Shown here: one piece after another, positions 1 through 11,029 of the stretch
Position numbering within the stretch: the first letter of the stretch is position 1
Layout of the letters: every line of letters starts with the position of its first letter
From: Entonaema liquescens
Taxonomy: Eukaryota > Ascomycota > Sordariomycetes > Xylariales > Xylariaceae
Reading direction: 5' to 3'
DNA length: 16,515 nt
Assembly: GCA_902805475.1 (NCBI GenBank)
Contig: CADCSX010000029.1
Location: forward strand, 1 to 16,515
The notes under the pieces: generated by a model
Databases searched by the model: none
What the model was told of the DNA's origin: nothing
Seen by the model: only the letters and a program-made list of their open reading frames with translations
Translations under genes and position numbers: made by a program

Positions 1-1940
1 TTATAAATAATATTAATTATTTAATTAATATTAAATTTTAAAAATTAAATTTTTTAATAAAGTTTAAAATTTAAAAAAGGTTTTATTAAAAAAATATAAA
101 TAAATATTTTTTTAAAATTAAAACTTTTTAAAAAAAAATATAAATAAAATTGAAAAAAACTAATAATTAAATATTTAATCTATTAAAAATGTAATTTAAA
201 AATATTTAATAATATTTTAAAATTTATTTATAAAAAATATAATAAAATTAATAAAATAATTTAATTAAAAATATAAAAATTAAAAGTTAACAAATAATTT
301 TTTTTTATAATAAAATTAACATATTAAATATAAATATAATAAATTAAAATTAATTTATTTTATATTAAAATAAATTTAAAATTTAATTATTTATAAAATA
401 TAATATATTTTATTAATCTTAAATATTATAATAAATAATTAAATATATTTAATTTATTTTATTATATTATAATAATATTAAATTATTTTAAAATTTTTAT
501 TATATTAATTTTATAATATTTAATAAATATAATTTTTATAAATATTAAAATTTTTAAATAATTATTTATTATAATTATTTTTATTAAATTTTATAATTAA
601 TAATTTTTATTATTTAAATTATTTAATTATTTTATAATATAATTTATTAAAAGTTTATAATATTTAATTTAAAAATTTAATAATTAAAAAAACAATATTA
701 TAAATTATAATATTATATAAATAAATTAATTTACATTTATTTTAAAATAAATTTAAATATATAATAAAAATATATAATAATAATAAAAATAATAAATTTT
801 AATAAAATAAATATATAAATAATGTATATTAATAATAATTTTATAATATAATAAAAAAATATATAAATAAAAAACATATAAATATATAAAATAAATTAAT
901 TTAATTTAAATAATATTTAATTAATTTTAATATTAATTATTAATAAATTTAAAATATAATTTATTTAAAATAATTAAATTTTAAATTTAATTAAATAAAT
1001 TAATAATTATTTAAAATTTTATTATATTAATAAATAAAAACACTTTTAATTAATATAAAATAATATAAAATTATAAATAATTATTAATTTAATAATATAA
1101 TTATTTTTACGATATTTAAAATAAAGGTAATAAAAATTTTATAAATATATAAAAATAAAACAAAATGGAACATTAATATATTGTTAAATTAAATTAAATA
1201 TTTTTTAACGATAATTAATTTTTATTAATTTATTATTTTCTGAAATTAGAAAATTTTTATTTTTTAAATAAATTATTTTATAATTTCAAAAAATATAAAT
1301 TTTATAAAATTAAATATAAAAACTATTAAATAAAATAATATTTATAAAATTAAAAATATTAAAATTTTAAAAAATATAGTTATGTTTACGAAATTAAATA
1401 AAATAAAAAAAATAGAATATTAATTATATAAAAAAAATAAAAGAAAATAATAATAATAATATTTTATAAATTAATAAAATTTAAATAAAATTTATAAAAA
1501 GTAAAAAAATTAGTTAAAAATAAATAATTAATTATATTTTTTTATAATGTTTTTTCTTTTTTTTACTATATTTTACGTTTTATTACGTTTTCCTATCTTT
1601 TATTATATTTTTTTTTTTACATTTTATATTTTTTATTATATTGTTTCATTTTTAAATAATTAATAAAATAATATTTGGTTAAATTTAAATTTTAATATTA
1701 TAAATTTATTATAAAAATTTAATTAATTAATTAAATTAAAAATTATATATTATTTTAATTTAAAATTTTGTTTTGATTATAATTATAATTATAAATTTAA
1801 TAAAAATATAAAAGATTTAATTATTTAAATTAATAATTTTATAATTTATAAAAATAATAAATTAAAAATTAAAATATTTTAAATATTTTAAAAATATAAT
1901 AAATTTATTAAATAATAAAAACGAAAATAAAAAAATGTAA
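1..1940 (+). repeat. Left arm of a long inverted repeat (truncated by window start)
   Basis: The reverse complement of this stretch aligns along its length with 2138-4150, mostly with C/T and G/A differences plus small indels. Anchor pairs seen by eye: AATAAAAACACTTTTAATT near 1033-1051 against its complement near 3049-3067; the block around 1560-1600 (ACGTTTTATTACGTTTT) against 2548-2585; and 1897-1921 against 2156-2179. The arm is still matched at position 1, so it may start outside the window. No reading frame survives and no coding family was recognised. The arm could be a foldback-type element, or one of two copies of an unknown repeat lying head to head. Confidence 0.8.
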
Positions 1941-2137
1941 AGTAATTTTATAAGATAAAATAAAATTGATTTTTAAAATTTAATAAATTTTAATTAATAA
2001 TTATATATTAAACTTTACATTAAATTTTAATTTTTAAATATGTTTTTATGTTTTTTAAAATTTTAAATTACGGTATTTTATTTAACATTTTTACCGAAAG
2101 TTTCGGCATTAATACTTATTACTTAACCGATTTGGTT
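1941..2137. other. Spacer between the inverted-repeat arms, less mutated
   Basis: This is the only part of the first 4 kb without a partner in the other arm. Its right half (about 2068-2137) has roughly a quarter G+C, much richer than the arms, and keeps C and G on both strands (ACGG, ACCG, TTCGGC, AACCG). In RIP-type decay, unique DNA between duplicated arms is expected to be mutated less, which fits. No gene is recognisable. The exact borders are uncertain by some tens of bases. Confidence 0.6.
2071..2106. repeat. Short nested palindromes in the spacer
   Basis: CCGAAAGTTTCGG at 2094-2106 is a perfect 6-bp inverted repeat around a single G. It overlaps a second pair, CGGTA (2071-2075) and TACCG (2092-2096), so the two hairpins would be mutually exclusive. 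A third small pair, AACC (2125-2128) and GGTT (2134-2137), lies just downstream. Six GC-containing base pairs in DNA this AT-rich are notable, but no function is shown. Confidence 0.55.
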
Positions 2138-4150
2138 ATTTATTTTCTTTTCTTATTTTTATTATTTAATAAATTTATTATATTTTTTAGGATATTTGGT
2201 TAAGTTGTTATTTTAGTTTTTAAAAATGAAGTTTTTATTTAAAATATTTAAGTTATTTTAGTTTTTTTAATTTATTATTTTTTATAAATTATAAAATTAT
2301 TAATTTAAGTAATTAAATTTTTTTATATTTTTTTTAAATTTATTATTATAATTATAATTAAAGTAAAGTTTTAAATTAAAATAATGTATAATTTTTTTAG
2401 TTTAATTAATTAATTTAGATTTTTTGTAACGAATTTATGATATTAAAATTTAAATTTAATTAAATATTATTTTATTAATTGTTTAAAAAGGTAAAGAAAT
2501 GTAGTAAAAACGAAAGGGCGTAAAAAAAAAAAAATAATAAAATAAGAAAAACGTAATAAAGAACGTAGAAAATATAGTAGAAAAAACGTTATAGAAAAAA
2601 AAGTATAATTGGTTATTTATTTTTAATTAATTTTTATTTTTATAAGTTTTATTTAAATTTTATTAATTTATAAAATATTATTATTATTATTTTTTTTTTT
2701 TTATATTATTTAATTTTATAAATATAATTGTTTTTTAAAATTTTAACGTTTTAATTTTATAAACGTTATTTTATTTAATAATTTTATATCTGATTTTATA
2801 AAATTTATATTTTTAAAATTTTAAAATAATTTATTTAAAAAATAGGATTTTTTAATTTTAAGAAATTATAAATTAATAAAAATTAAGTATTATTAAAAAT
2901 ATTTAATTTAATTTAATAATATATTAAAACCCTATTTCTTTTTATTTTTATATATTTATAAAATTTTTATTATTTTTATTTTAGATATTATAAAAATAAT
3001 TATATTATTAAATTAATAATTATTTATAATTTTATATTATTTTATATTAATTAAAAGTGTTTTTATTTATTAATATAATAAAATTTTAAATAATTATTAA
3101 TTTATTTTAATTAAATTTAAAAATTTAATTATTTTAAATAAATTATATTTTAAATAAAATTTATAAAATAAGAAAATATATTTTTACTATTTTTTAAATT
3201 TATTAATAATTAATACTAAAATTAATTAAATATTGTTTAAATTAAATTAATTTATTCTATATATTTATATATTTTTTTTATTTATATATTTTTTCTATTA
3301 TATTATAAAAATAATTATTAATATTTTGTTATTTATAAATTTATTTTTATTAAAATCTTATTATTTTTTAATTATTATATATATATTTTTATTATAATTT
3401 TAAATTTATTTTAAAATAAATTTAAATTAATTTATTTATATAATATTATAATTTATATTATCGTTTTTTTAATTATTAAAATCTTTTAAATTAAATATTA
3501 TAAAATTTTTAATAAATTATATTATAAAAATAATTAAATAATTTAAATAATAAAAATTATTAATTATAAAATTTAATAAAAAATAATTATAATAAATAAT
3601 TATTTAAAAATTTTAATATTTATATAAATTATATTTATTAAATATTATAAAATTATTATAATAAAAAAATTTTAAAATAATTTATTATTATTATTTAATA
3701 TAATAAAATAAATTAAATATATTTAAAATTATTTATTATAATATTTAAAATTAATAAAATATATTATATTTTATAAATACTTAAATTTTTAAATTTATTT
3801 TTAATATAAAATAAATTAATTTTTAACTTATTATATTAATATTTAATATATTAATTTTATTATTAAAAAAATTATTTATTTAATTTTTTCGATTTTTTTA
3901 TATTTTTAATTAAATTATTTTATTAATTTTATTATATTTTTTATAAATAAATTTTTAAAATATTATTAATTATTTTTTAAATTATATCTTCTTTAATAAA
4001 TTAAATATTTAATTATTAATTTTCTTTTAACTTTATTTATATATTTTTTTAAAAAAACTTTAATTTGAAAAAAAATATATTTATTTATATTTTTTTTAAT
4101 AAAATGTTTTTAAATTTTAACTTTTTTTTATTAAAAAAATTTAGTTTTTT
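2138..4150 (-). repeat. Right arm of the long inverted repeat
   Basis: This is the inverted partner of 1-1940. Relative to the left arm it carries about 44 extra bases at roughly 3152-3195, bounded by the direct repeat TTTTAAAT, and about 50 extra near 2190-2245 (around GGATATTTGGTTAAG). Residual bases change along the arm. Positions 2460-2620 keep G and lack C (GAAAGGGCG, AACGTAATAAAGAACG), whereas 3750-4150 keep C and have almost no G. No coding family was recognised. Homology fades after about 4150. Confidence 0.78.
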
Positions 4151-5514
4151 TAATAAATAATAATTTTTATAAAAATAAAAATAAATTTCATTTCTTATTT
4201 TAAAAAATTAAAAATTTTAATTTTTCTTATATTTTATTTTAATTTTTATTATAATATAATTGATTTTTTTTTAAATTTTAAAATTAAAATTTTTTTTTAA
4301 AATTTTAATAATTAATAAAAATAATTTAATTTTAAAATTAAAAACTATTTCGTTTAATAATTTTTTTAATATTAAAGATTTTATATTATTTAAATTATAT
4401 TAAAAAATTAAAATAATATATATTTATATAATATTTAATTTAATCATCATATAATATTCAATAACAATTTTAATATTTTAATTTCGTTTTTTATTTTATT
4501 TATTTATTTTTAAATAATAATTTATAAATATTATTAATATAATATTATAGTTTTCTTATAAAAATTATTAAAAATTTAATATAAATTTAAAATTTTTATA
4601 AATAAATCTTAATTTATTAATATTAATTTCATATAAAAAATATAAATTTAATTTTTTATTACATATTTTATATATTTAAAAATAATTAATAATTTCTTAT
4701 TAAATTTACATATTATTATTAATATAATATTAACTTTTCTAAAATTAATTATTTATTAAATTATATTTATTATAAAAACTTTTAATAAATTCATTATAAA
4801 ATTTATTATAATTATATAAAATAATTAAAATAATTTATAAATTAATTTAAATTTATATAATATTTAATATTAATTTATTTAATTTATTTCATATTTAAAA
4901 TAATAAATAAAATAATTAATTTATTTTTTAAATAAATAATTAATATTAAAACTGTTTAAATTATAAATTATTTATTTAAATTAAAATAATATTTAAAATT
5001 ATATATTATTTTAAATATTATAAAAATATAATTATTAAAAATATAAAAATATTTAATATTATTTTTTTTATGATATATAATAAATTATTATTATTTAATT
5101 AATACTTAAAATTTTTAATGAATTTTTTTATAATTAATTTATTTATAAATTTTTTAATAATTTTAATTAATTTTTCATTATGTATATAATTAATAATAAT
5201 TTTTACTTTTACTTTTTTTAATAAAATTATTATTATTTTAATTATATAATTAATATTTTTAATTATATTATTTAATTAATTTTTAAATTAATTTATAATT
5301 TTTATTATATTTTTTATATTATTATATATAAATAAATTAAATAAAATATTTAATATTAAATTAATATAATTTAATATATATTAAATATTTAAATAAAATT
5401 AAAAAATATATATAAAAATACTATTAAATGTAAATTAAATTTTATTAAATTTATAAATTTTGATATTATTTAATTAATTATATTTTATATAATTTTATAA
5501 AAATATAAATATAT
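4151..5514. other. AT-rich DNA with no gene or partner repeat seen
   Basis: Nothing recognisable is present. The plus strand keeps scattered C (mostly in TTC, ACT and CAT contexts) and very little G, as in the minus-strand LINE, so it may be another decayed repeat whose partner lies outside the window. No open frame of useful length and no convincing match to other parts of the window was found. Confidence 0.5.
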
Positions 5515-6066
<552 letters not shown>

Positions 6067-6093
6067 ATTATTATTATTATTATTATTATTATT
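6067..6093 (-). repeat. (AAT)n 3' tail of the outer LINE
   Basis: Nine ATT units on the plus strand sit exactly at the end of homology to the plus-strand LINE and directly beside segment X. On the element's own strand this is a terminal (AAT)n tail, the same tail type as the inner copy at 11009-11029. Confidence 0.8.
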
Positions 6094-7098
6094 TTTATTT
6101 TGTTACATTTATATATTTAATTTATTATAATTAAGATATTATTAATATTTTTTTTAATAAATTTTCAAATAAAAATTATATTTTTATTAAAAAAAACTTA
6201 ATTTATTTTTATTTATTTTTATTATTTATTATATATTTATATTATATATTATTATATTTTATTAAAATTTTATTATTTTAATCAATTAAATAATATATTT
6301 AATTATATAAAATTATTTTTATTATTTTTATATAATTTATCTTTATTATATTTTTATATTTTATTTAATAATTATTTTTTTATTTTTATTAAATAGTTTT
6401 TTTTATTATTTTGTAATATATTATTTTTTATTAAATTATAAATACTTTTATTTTTATTTTATTTTTTATATAAAATATAATAATTATTTTATTAATAATA
6501 TATAATAATAATATTTTTAATAAATATAATTTTATTTAATATATATTATAAAATTATTATTTTTTTTTTAATATTTTTTTTTAATATTTTTTTTTAATTT
6601 TATTGTTTTTTTTATTTAAATTTATTTTTACTTATTATTATATTTTATTATTAATTTTTTTATTATAATAATAATAATAAATTTAATAATAAATTTATTA
6701 TATTTTAAAATTATATATTTTTTAAATATTTTAATTATTATTATTATTTTTATTTTTATATATTTTATTTTTATTTAATATATTTTTAATATAATTATAA
6801 TTTAAAATTTCTTTTTATTTTAATTATTTAATAATTTTTTTTAATTTTTTTAATAATATTTAAAATTAAATATTTTTTATTTTTTATTTTAAAATAATAT
6901 TTTTTTATTATTAGATTTGAAATATAATTTAATTATAAAATAATATAATTTTAAAATTATTAATTATTTAAGTTATAATTAATATTATATTTAATTATAA
7001 TATTAATATAATATAATTTTTGATTTATATGTTTATTTTAATTATAATGAAATTAATTTTTATTATTTTTAATTTATTTTTTTATTATTATTATTATT
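6067..7098 (-). mobile_element. 3' part of the outer, minus-strand LINE
   Basis: The reverse complement matches 9768-11029 of the plus-strand LINE. One block pairs TTGTTACATTTATATATTTA (6100-6119) with TTGTTACGCTTACATATTTA, read from the complement of about 10984-11003. Others lie around 6640-6700 against 10390-10440, and 6920-7090 against 9780-9950. It is the outer element's 3' region, cut from the rest (11043-15204) by the inner insertion. The plus strand keeps C and has lost G, as in the other part of the same element, so the coding strand (minus) lost its C. Confidence 0.85.
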
Positions 7099-7111
7099 AA
7101 TTTTTTAATTT
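7099..7111 (+). repeat. Target-site duplication, left copy (AATTTTTTAATTT)
   Basis: This 13-bp sequence recurs at 11030-11042 on the other side of the inner LINE (14 bp if the preceding T is counted). The unoccupied site in the same family reads AATTTCTTATCTT (complement of 9755-9767). It sits at the same place in the element, so outer-LINE sequence continues smoothly from 7111 to 11043. Confidence 0.88.
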
Positions 7112-7113
7112 TC

Positions 7114-8337
7114 TTGAATTTGGATTTAAATTTAATAAATATAATTTTTAACGAAATGTTTAATGAGAAATTCACGGTTAACGATTATGTAGGATGGAAA
7201 ACAGTTGAAAATATGTTAATGGTTATAAAAAAATGGAAAGTTTTAAAGGAAAACGGGATATTAACGGAATTTTTATATAAATATAATAAATTATTATTCG
7301 AAATTATTATAATAATAATAATAAATAACTTTTATTATAGATATTATCCAATAAAGTTTTATATAATAATAATTATTATATTATTTAAATTAAGGAAAAT
7401 TAAAAAAAAAAAAACGTTTTTAAATATATATAAATTAATAACATTATTAAATATTTTAAGAAAAGTAATAAAAAAGATAATGACGTTATAAATAATATTT
7501 GTAACAAAAGTAAATAATGTTTTCCCCGAAAAGTAAATAAATAATAAAAAATATAAGTTAATGAAAATAATTATTAAAATAATAATAAAAGTAATATATT
7601 TAATATAAAAAAATAAAGTAAAAACGTTATTATTATAATTTAATATAATGGGGGTATTTAATTATGTTGTTTTGGAAAAGTTATTATATATTTTTAAAAA
7701 AAAAAGGTTTTTTAAATAAATAATAAAATGGATTGAAAATTATTTAAAAAATAAAAAAATATAGTTAATGTTTAAAAACGAATTTAATTTAAAAATAAAT
7801 TTTTAAATAAGCGTTTTATAAAGGTTTTTGTTATTTTTTATTTTATTTATTTTATATATATTGATATTTTATAAAAAATTAAAAAAAGATAAAATATTTG
7901 TAATTAGTTTTGTGGATGATATAAATTTAATAATAATAAATTTAAATATTAAAAAAAATTGTAAAAGATTAAAAAATGTATATTTTAAATATATTTGATA
8001 AACAAAACGATATAAAATAATTTTTATTTTTTAAAAAAATAAATTAATATATTTTATTAAAATATATAAATTAAATAAAAACGTAATATAATTAAAAAAT
8101 GTAATAATAAAATTAATAAAGAATCTAAGATTTTTAAAAATTTAATTAAATAAAAAATTAAAATGGATAAAATATTTAAAAATAATTAAAATAAAATGGA
8201 AAAATAATAACACGTTTTTTAAAATTAATAATATTTATATAAAGATATAATTTCCCGAAAATAAAAAAATATATATAAAAGTTATAAAAACGTTATAATA
8301 TATAAAACAATTATGTAATATATATTAAGTAAAAAAG
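7114..8337 (+). pseudogene. Reverse transcriptase domain of the inner LINE (RIP-killed)
   Basis: It once copied element RNA into DNA at the target site. One frame can be followed through the domain. It is open over 7114-7491, with the finger-region remnant WKVLKENGILTEF (ancestral GKAPGPDGIPTEF type) and IKLITLLNILRKVIKKIM-like spacing (ancestral RPIALLNTLGKVLEKI type). Motif A survives as FNIMGVFN at 7639-7662, with both Asp changed to Asn. Motif B (PQGSP type) is degraded to L*RFL near 7816-7830. Motif C, FVDD, is intact at 7909-7920, followed by INLII. Stops in this frame are explained by CAA/CAG to TAA/TAG or by Trp to stop. The frame continues to about 8337 (FPENKKIY region). The start at 7114 is the truncation point, not a real initiation codon. 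It resembles fungal Tad1-type ORF2; clade placement is from recognition, not alignment. Confidence 0.85.
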
Positions 8338-8342
8338 GTAAA

Positions 8343-8600
8343 ATAAATAAAATAATAATAAAATTAAAGAAAATATAATTAATTTATTTTTAAGAGGTAA
8401 TAAAAATATATAAAAACGAAATAAAATATTTTTTATTAAACTTATATTTAAATAAAAAAATAATTAAATTTGAAAAAAAAGATAATAATGAGAATAACTT
8501 TATGGAAAAGATAGGAAAAAAAATTTAAAAATAGTTTTAAAGATTGTAAATGTAAAATTAAATTTTAATAAAAAAAAAACGGGGTAAATTATAAAATTTT
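8343..8600 (+). pseudogene. Post-RT segment of LINE ORF2, shifted frame
   Basis: Coding resemblance resumes here in a different frame from the RT (codons starting at 8343). It reads IKLKKI, then IKIYKNE and NLYLNKKIIKFEKK (near 8439-8480). This recalls the region between RT and RNase H of Tad-type ORF2, with its basic helix and DLYLN-like motif. The frame change falls in the TAAATAAAA-type run at 8338-8365, which in the outer copy has become the 9-bp minisatellite. An indel from slippage is the simplest explanation. Confidence 0.5.
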
Positions 8601-8907
8601 CCTGTTATTATTCCGGTAAGAAAACTGAAAAAAGATTTACGTATAAAATAAAAATGGGTTAAGTTATAAAAAAAAAGTAATTTTTTAAAAAAAACAATAT
8701 TATAAACATAAAAAGTAAAATAAAATTAAGGATATATTTAAAATATAATTATATTAAAATTTTTATTAAAAATAAATAGTTAAAAGAAATTTATAAATTA
8801 TTAAAAAATATAAAATTTTAATATCAATTTAAATGCGTATAAAAAAATAAAATTAAAAATATTTTTATTTAAATAAAAATGTTTAAAATAAAAATGTTAT
8901 AATATTA

Positions 8908-9246
8908 ATATAAGTAAAGGGAAATAATATATTATATACTAATGGAATATATAAAATTTGTAATTTAAAAGAAGAAATTACGTAATAAATTAATATTAAA
9001 AGCGTTTAAATTATAATATAATTATAAAAAAATAATAAAAAATAATAAAAAAGTAAGTTAAATTATATGGTGATTTTTAAAATTAAAAATATTATTAATA
9101 TATAAGTTAATAATTAGTTTAATAAAAAAAGAAAAAATCTAAAAATTTAAATTTAAAGAAATTTTAATAAAATTTTAATAAATATGAATAAAGGAAAATA
9201 TATATAAAATTATTATAGTAAAGTTATAAAAGTGGATTAATTACAG
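8908..9246 (+). pseudogene. RNase H domain remnant of the inner LINE
   Basis: RNase H removes the RNA strand of the hybrid during retrotransposition in some LINE clades, Tad1 among them. The motif YTNG at 8935-8946, within LYTNGIYKI, matches the first catalytic motif, YTDGS, with Asp changed to Asn by one G-to-A change. Downstream in the same frame VNNQ (about 9111) resembles the TDNQ motif, and YYSK...VD near 9211-9237 could be the decayed H-S...D end. The frame equals that of the RT, so the shift near 8340 was compensated somewhere between. Only the first motif is convincing; domain limits are approximate. Confidence 0.55.
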
Positions 9247-9754
9247 TTTTTTTATATTAAATATAATGTATTATTTAATTTTAAAAAATTATTATTATTA
9301 TTAAATGATTTATTAATAATAAAAAAAATGTTATTTTTAAAAAAGTTATTATTTTTTTTAATTTTGAAATTATTAAAAAGTTTTTCGGTATTATTATTTT
9401 TATTGTTATTATTAACGTTTTTAACAGCTTTAAAACTTTTAAAAATTTTAATAACTTTAATTTTAATTTTTTTATTTTTTTTATTAAATTTTTTATTTAA
9501 TTTATTAAAAAATATATTATTTAAATTTTTTTTTTTAAAGTTATAAAGTTTAAAGGGTTTAAAGTAAATAAGGAGTTTTTTAAGAAAAAAGGGGTATTAA
9601 GTTATAATAATATAAATATATTTTTTATTAAATTTTTTAATGAGTATAATAAAGGTTTTATAATAAAATATATATTTTATAATAATTTATTAAATAAATT
9701 TACAATTTTTAGGTAAAAATTAGGGTAAAAAAGTAATTATTTATTTAAAAATTT
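9247..9754 (+). pseudogene. Decayed, probably Pro/Ser-rich, part of the LINE coding region
   Basis: An open frame of 72 codons (9328-9546) reads almost only Leu, Phe, Lys and Ile (for example LLFLLLLLTFLTALKLLK). TTA, TTT and ATT are what CCA, TCC and ACC become when all C turn to T, so the ancestral segment was probably rich in Pro, Ser and Thr, not a membrane protein. The same frame continues past the stop with Lys-, Gln- and Ser-like codons to about 9750. It follows the RNase H remnant in the same frame and may be a linker or C-terminal extension of ORF2. It should not be annotated as a transmembrane protein. Confidence 0.45.
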
Positions 9755-11008
9755 AAGATAAGAAATTAATAATAATAATAAAAAAAATAAATTAGGAATA
9801 ATAGAAATTAATTTTATTATAATTAAAACGGAAATGTAAATTAAAAATTATATTATATTAATATTATAATTAAATATAATATTAGTTATAATTTAAATAG
9901 TTAATAATTTTAAAATTATATTATTTTATAATTATAATAAATTTATGAATAAATTATTTTATAATAATTATAAAATATAATTAAGTTATATTTAAAATTT
10001 GGTAATAGAAAGATATTGTTTTGGAACGGAAATTAGGAAATATTTAATTTTAAATATTGTTAAAAAAGGTTAAAAAAAAAGTTATAAAGTGTATTAAAGT
10101 TTTAAAGTTTTTAATTATTTTATTTATTTTTTAAAAAAATAATTAATATAAATAAATTTATAAATAATATAAAAAAAATATATTAAAATATATTTTGTAA
10201 TAATTTTGGTATAACGGTGATAAGTATATTAGTTAGGAAAAGTTATTAAATAATTGAAACGAGAAGGAAAATTTAAATTATTATTATATTAGAAATAAAT
10301 TAAATAGAGGTAAAATATATAAAGATAAAAATAATAATAATAATTAAAATATTTAAAAGGTATATGGTTTTAGGACGTAATAAATTTATTATTAAATTTA
10401 TTATTATTATTACGATAAGAAAATTGATGGTAAAGTATAGTAATAAGTAAAAAATTAAAAATATAAAGTTTAAATAAAAATAAGTTTAAATAAGAAAAAT
10501 AATAAAATTAAAAGGAAAATATTAAAAAAAAGAAAAAGGAAAATAATGATTTTATAATATATGTTAAGTAAGATTATATTTATTAAAAATATTATTATTA
10601 TATATTATTAATAAAATAATTATTATATTTTATATAAAAGTAAAGCAAAAATAAAATTATTTATAATTTAGTAAAAGATAATATATTAAAAAAATAAAAA
10701 AAGGTTATTTAATAAAAATAATAAAACGATTATTAAATAAAATACGGAGATATAATGGAAATAAATTATATAAAAGTGATAAAAATAACTTTATATAGTT
10801 AAATGTATTATTTAATTTATTAAAATGGTAAGATTTTAATGAAATATAATAGTGTATAATGTAAGTGTGTAATAAAAATTAAGAATAAATGAAAATGGGT
10901 TAAGTTTTTTTTAATAAAAATATGGTTTTTATTTAAATATTTATTAAAAAATAATATTGGTAATGTTTTAGTTATAATAAGTTAAATATGTAAGCGTAAC
11001 AAAGTAAA
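9755..11008 (+). pseudogene. 3' region of the inner LINE, with a possible reading-frame remnant
   Basis: This is homologous, inverted, to 6067-7098. Positions 9755-9767 (AAGATAAGAAATT) are the empty target site that reveals the nested insertion. At about 10186-10445 one frame, the same as the RT's, reads FWYNGDKYIS, EKLLNN, NYYYIRNKLNRGKIYKDK and DKKIDGKV, with stops that are TAA/TAG (Gln-explicable) apart from one TGA. It may be the ORF2 C-terminus or a second coding unit. I recognise no family. The rest, to the tail, looks like 3' untranslated sequence. Confidence 0.35.
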
Positions 11009-11029
11009 AATAATAATAATAATAATAAT
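11009..11029 (+). repeat. (AAT)n 3' tail of the inner LINE
   Basis: Seven AAT units end exactly where the target-site duplication begins. The element's last unique bases are GTAACAAAGTAAA. The outer copy has the same tail, which suggests a family-specific terminal repeat (copied from RNA or added during reverse transcription) in place of poly(A). Confidence 0.8.

Larger units (their letters stand above)
7112..11029 (+). mobile_element. Inner LINE (Tad1-like non-LTR retrotransposon), 5'-truncated, inactivated
   Basis: This is a 3.9-kb copy inserted into an inverted copy of its own family. The left end begins within the coding region upstream of the reverse transcriptase, so the 5' end (any ORF1 and the endonuclease domain) is missing. 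That is usual for insertions made by target-primed reverse transcription. The right end is a 7-unit (AAT)n tail, and a 13-bp target-site duplication flanks the whole. In order it holds reverse transcriptase, a post-RT segment, an RNase H remnant, a segment that looks ancestrally Pro/Ser-rich, and about 1.3 kb of 3' sequence. The plus (coding) strand has lost nearly all C except in CpG but keeps G. It shows fewer changes than the outer copy, consistent with a younger insertion. Confidence 0.88.

Noticed and set aside
7114..7491. The 125-codon open frame as an intact small gene
   Set aside because: It is the surviving front part of the LINE reverse transcriptase. The frame continues beyond the stop with RT motifs, and its start is the 5'-truncation point.
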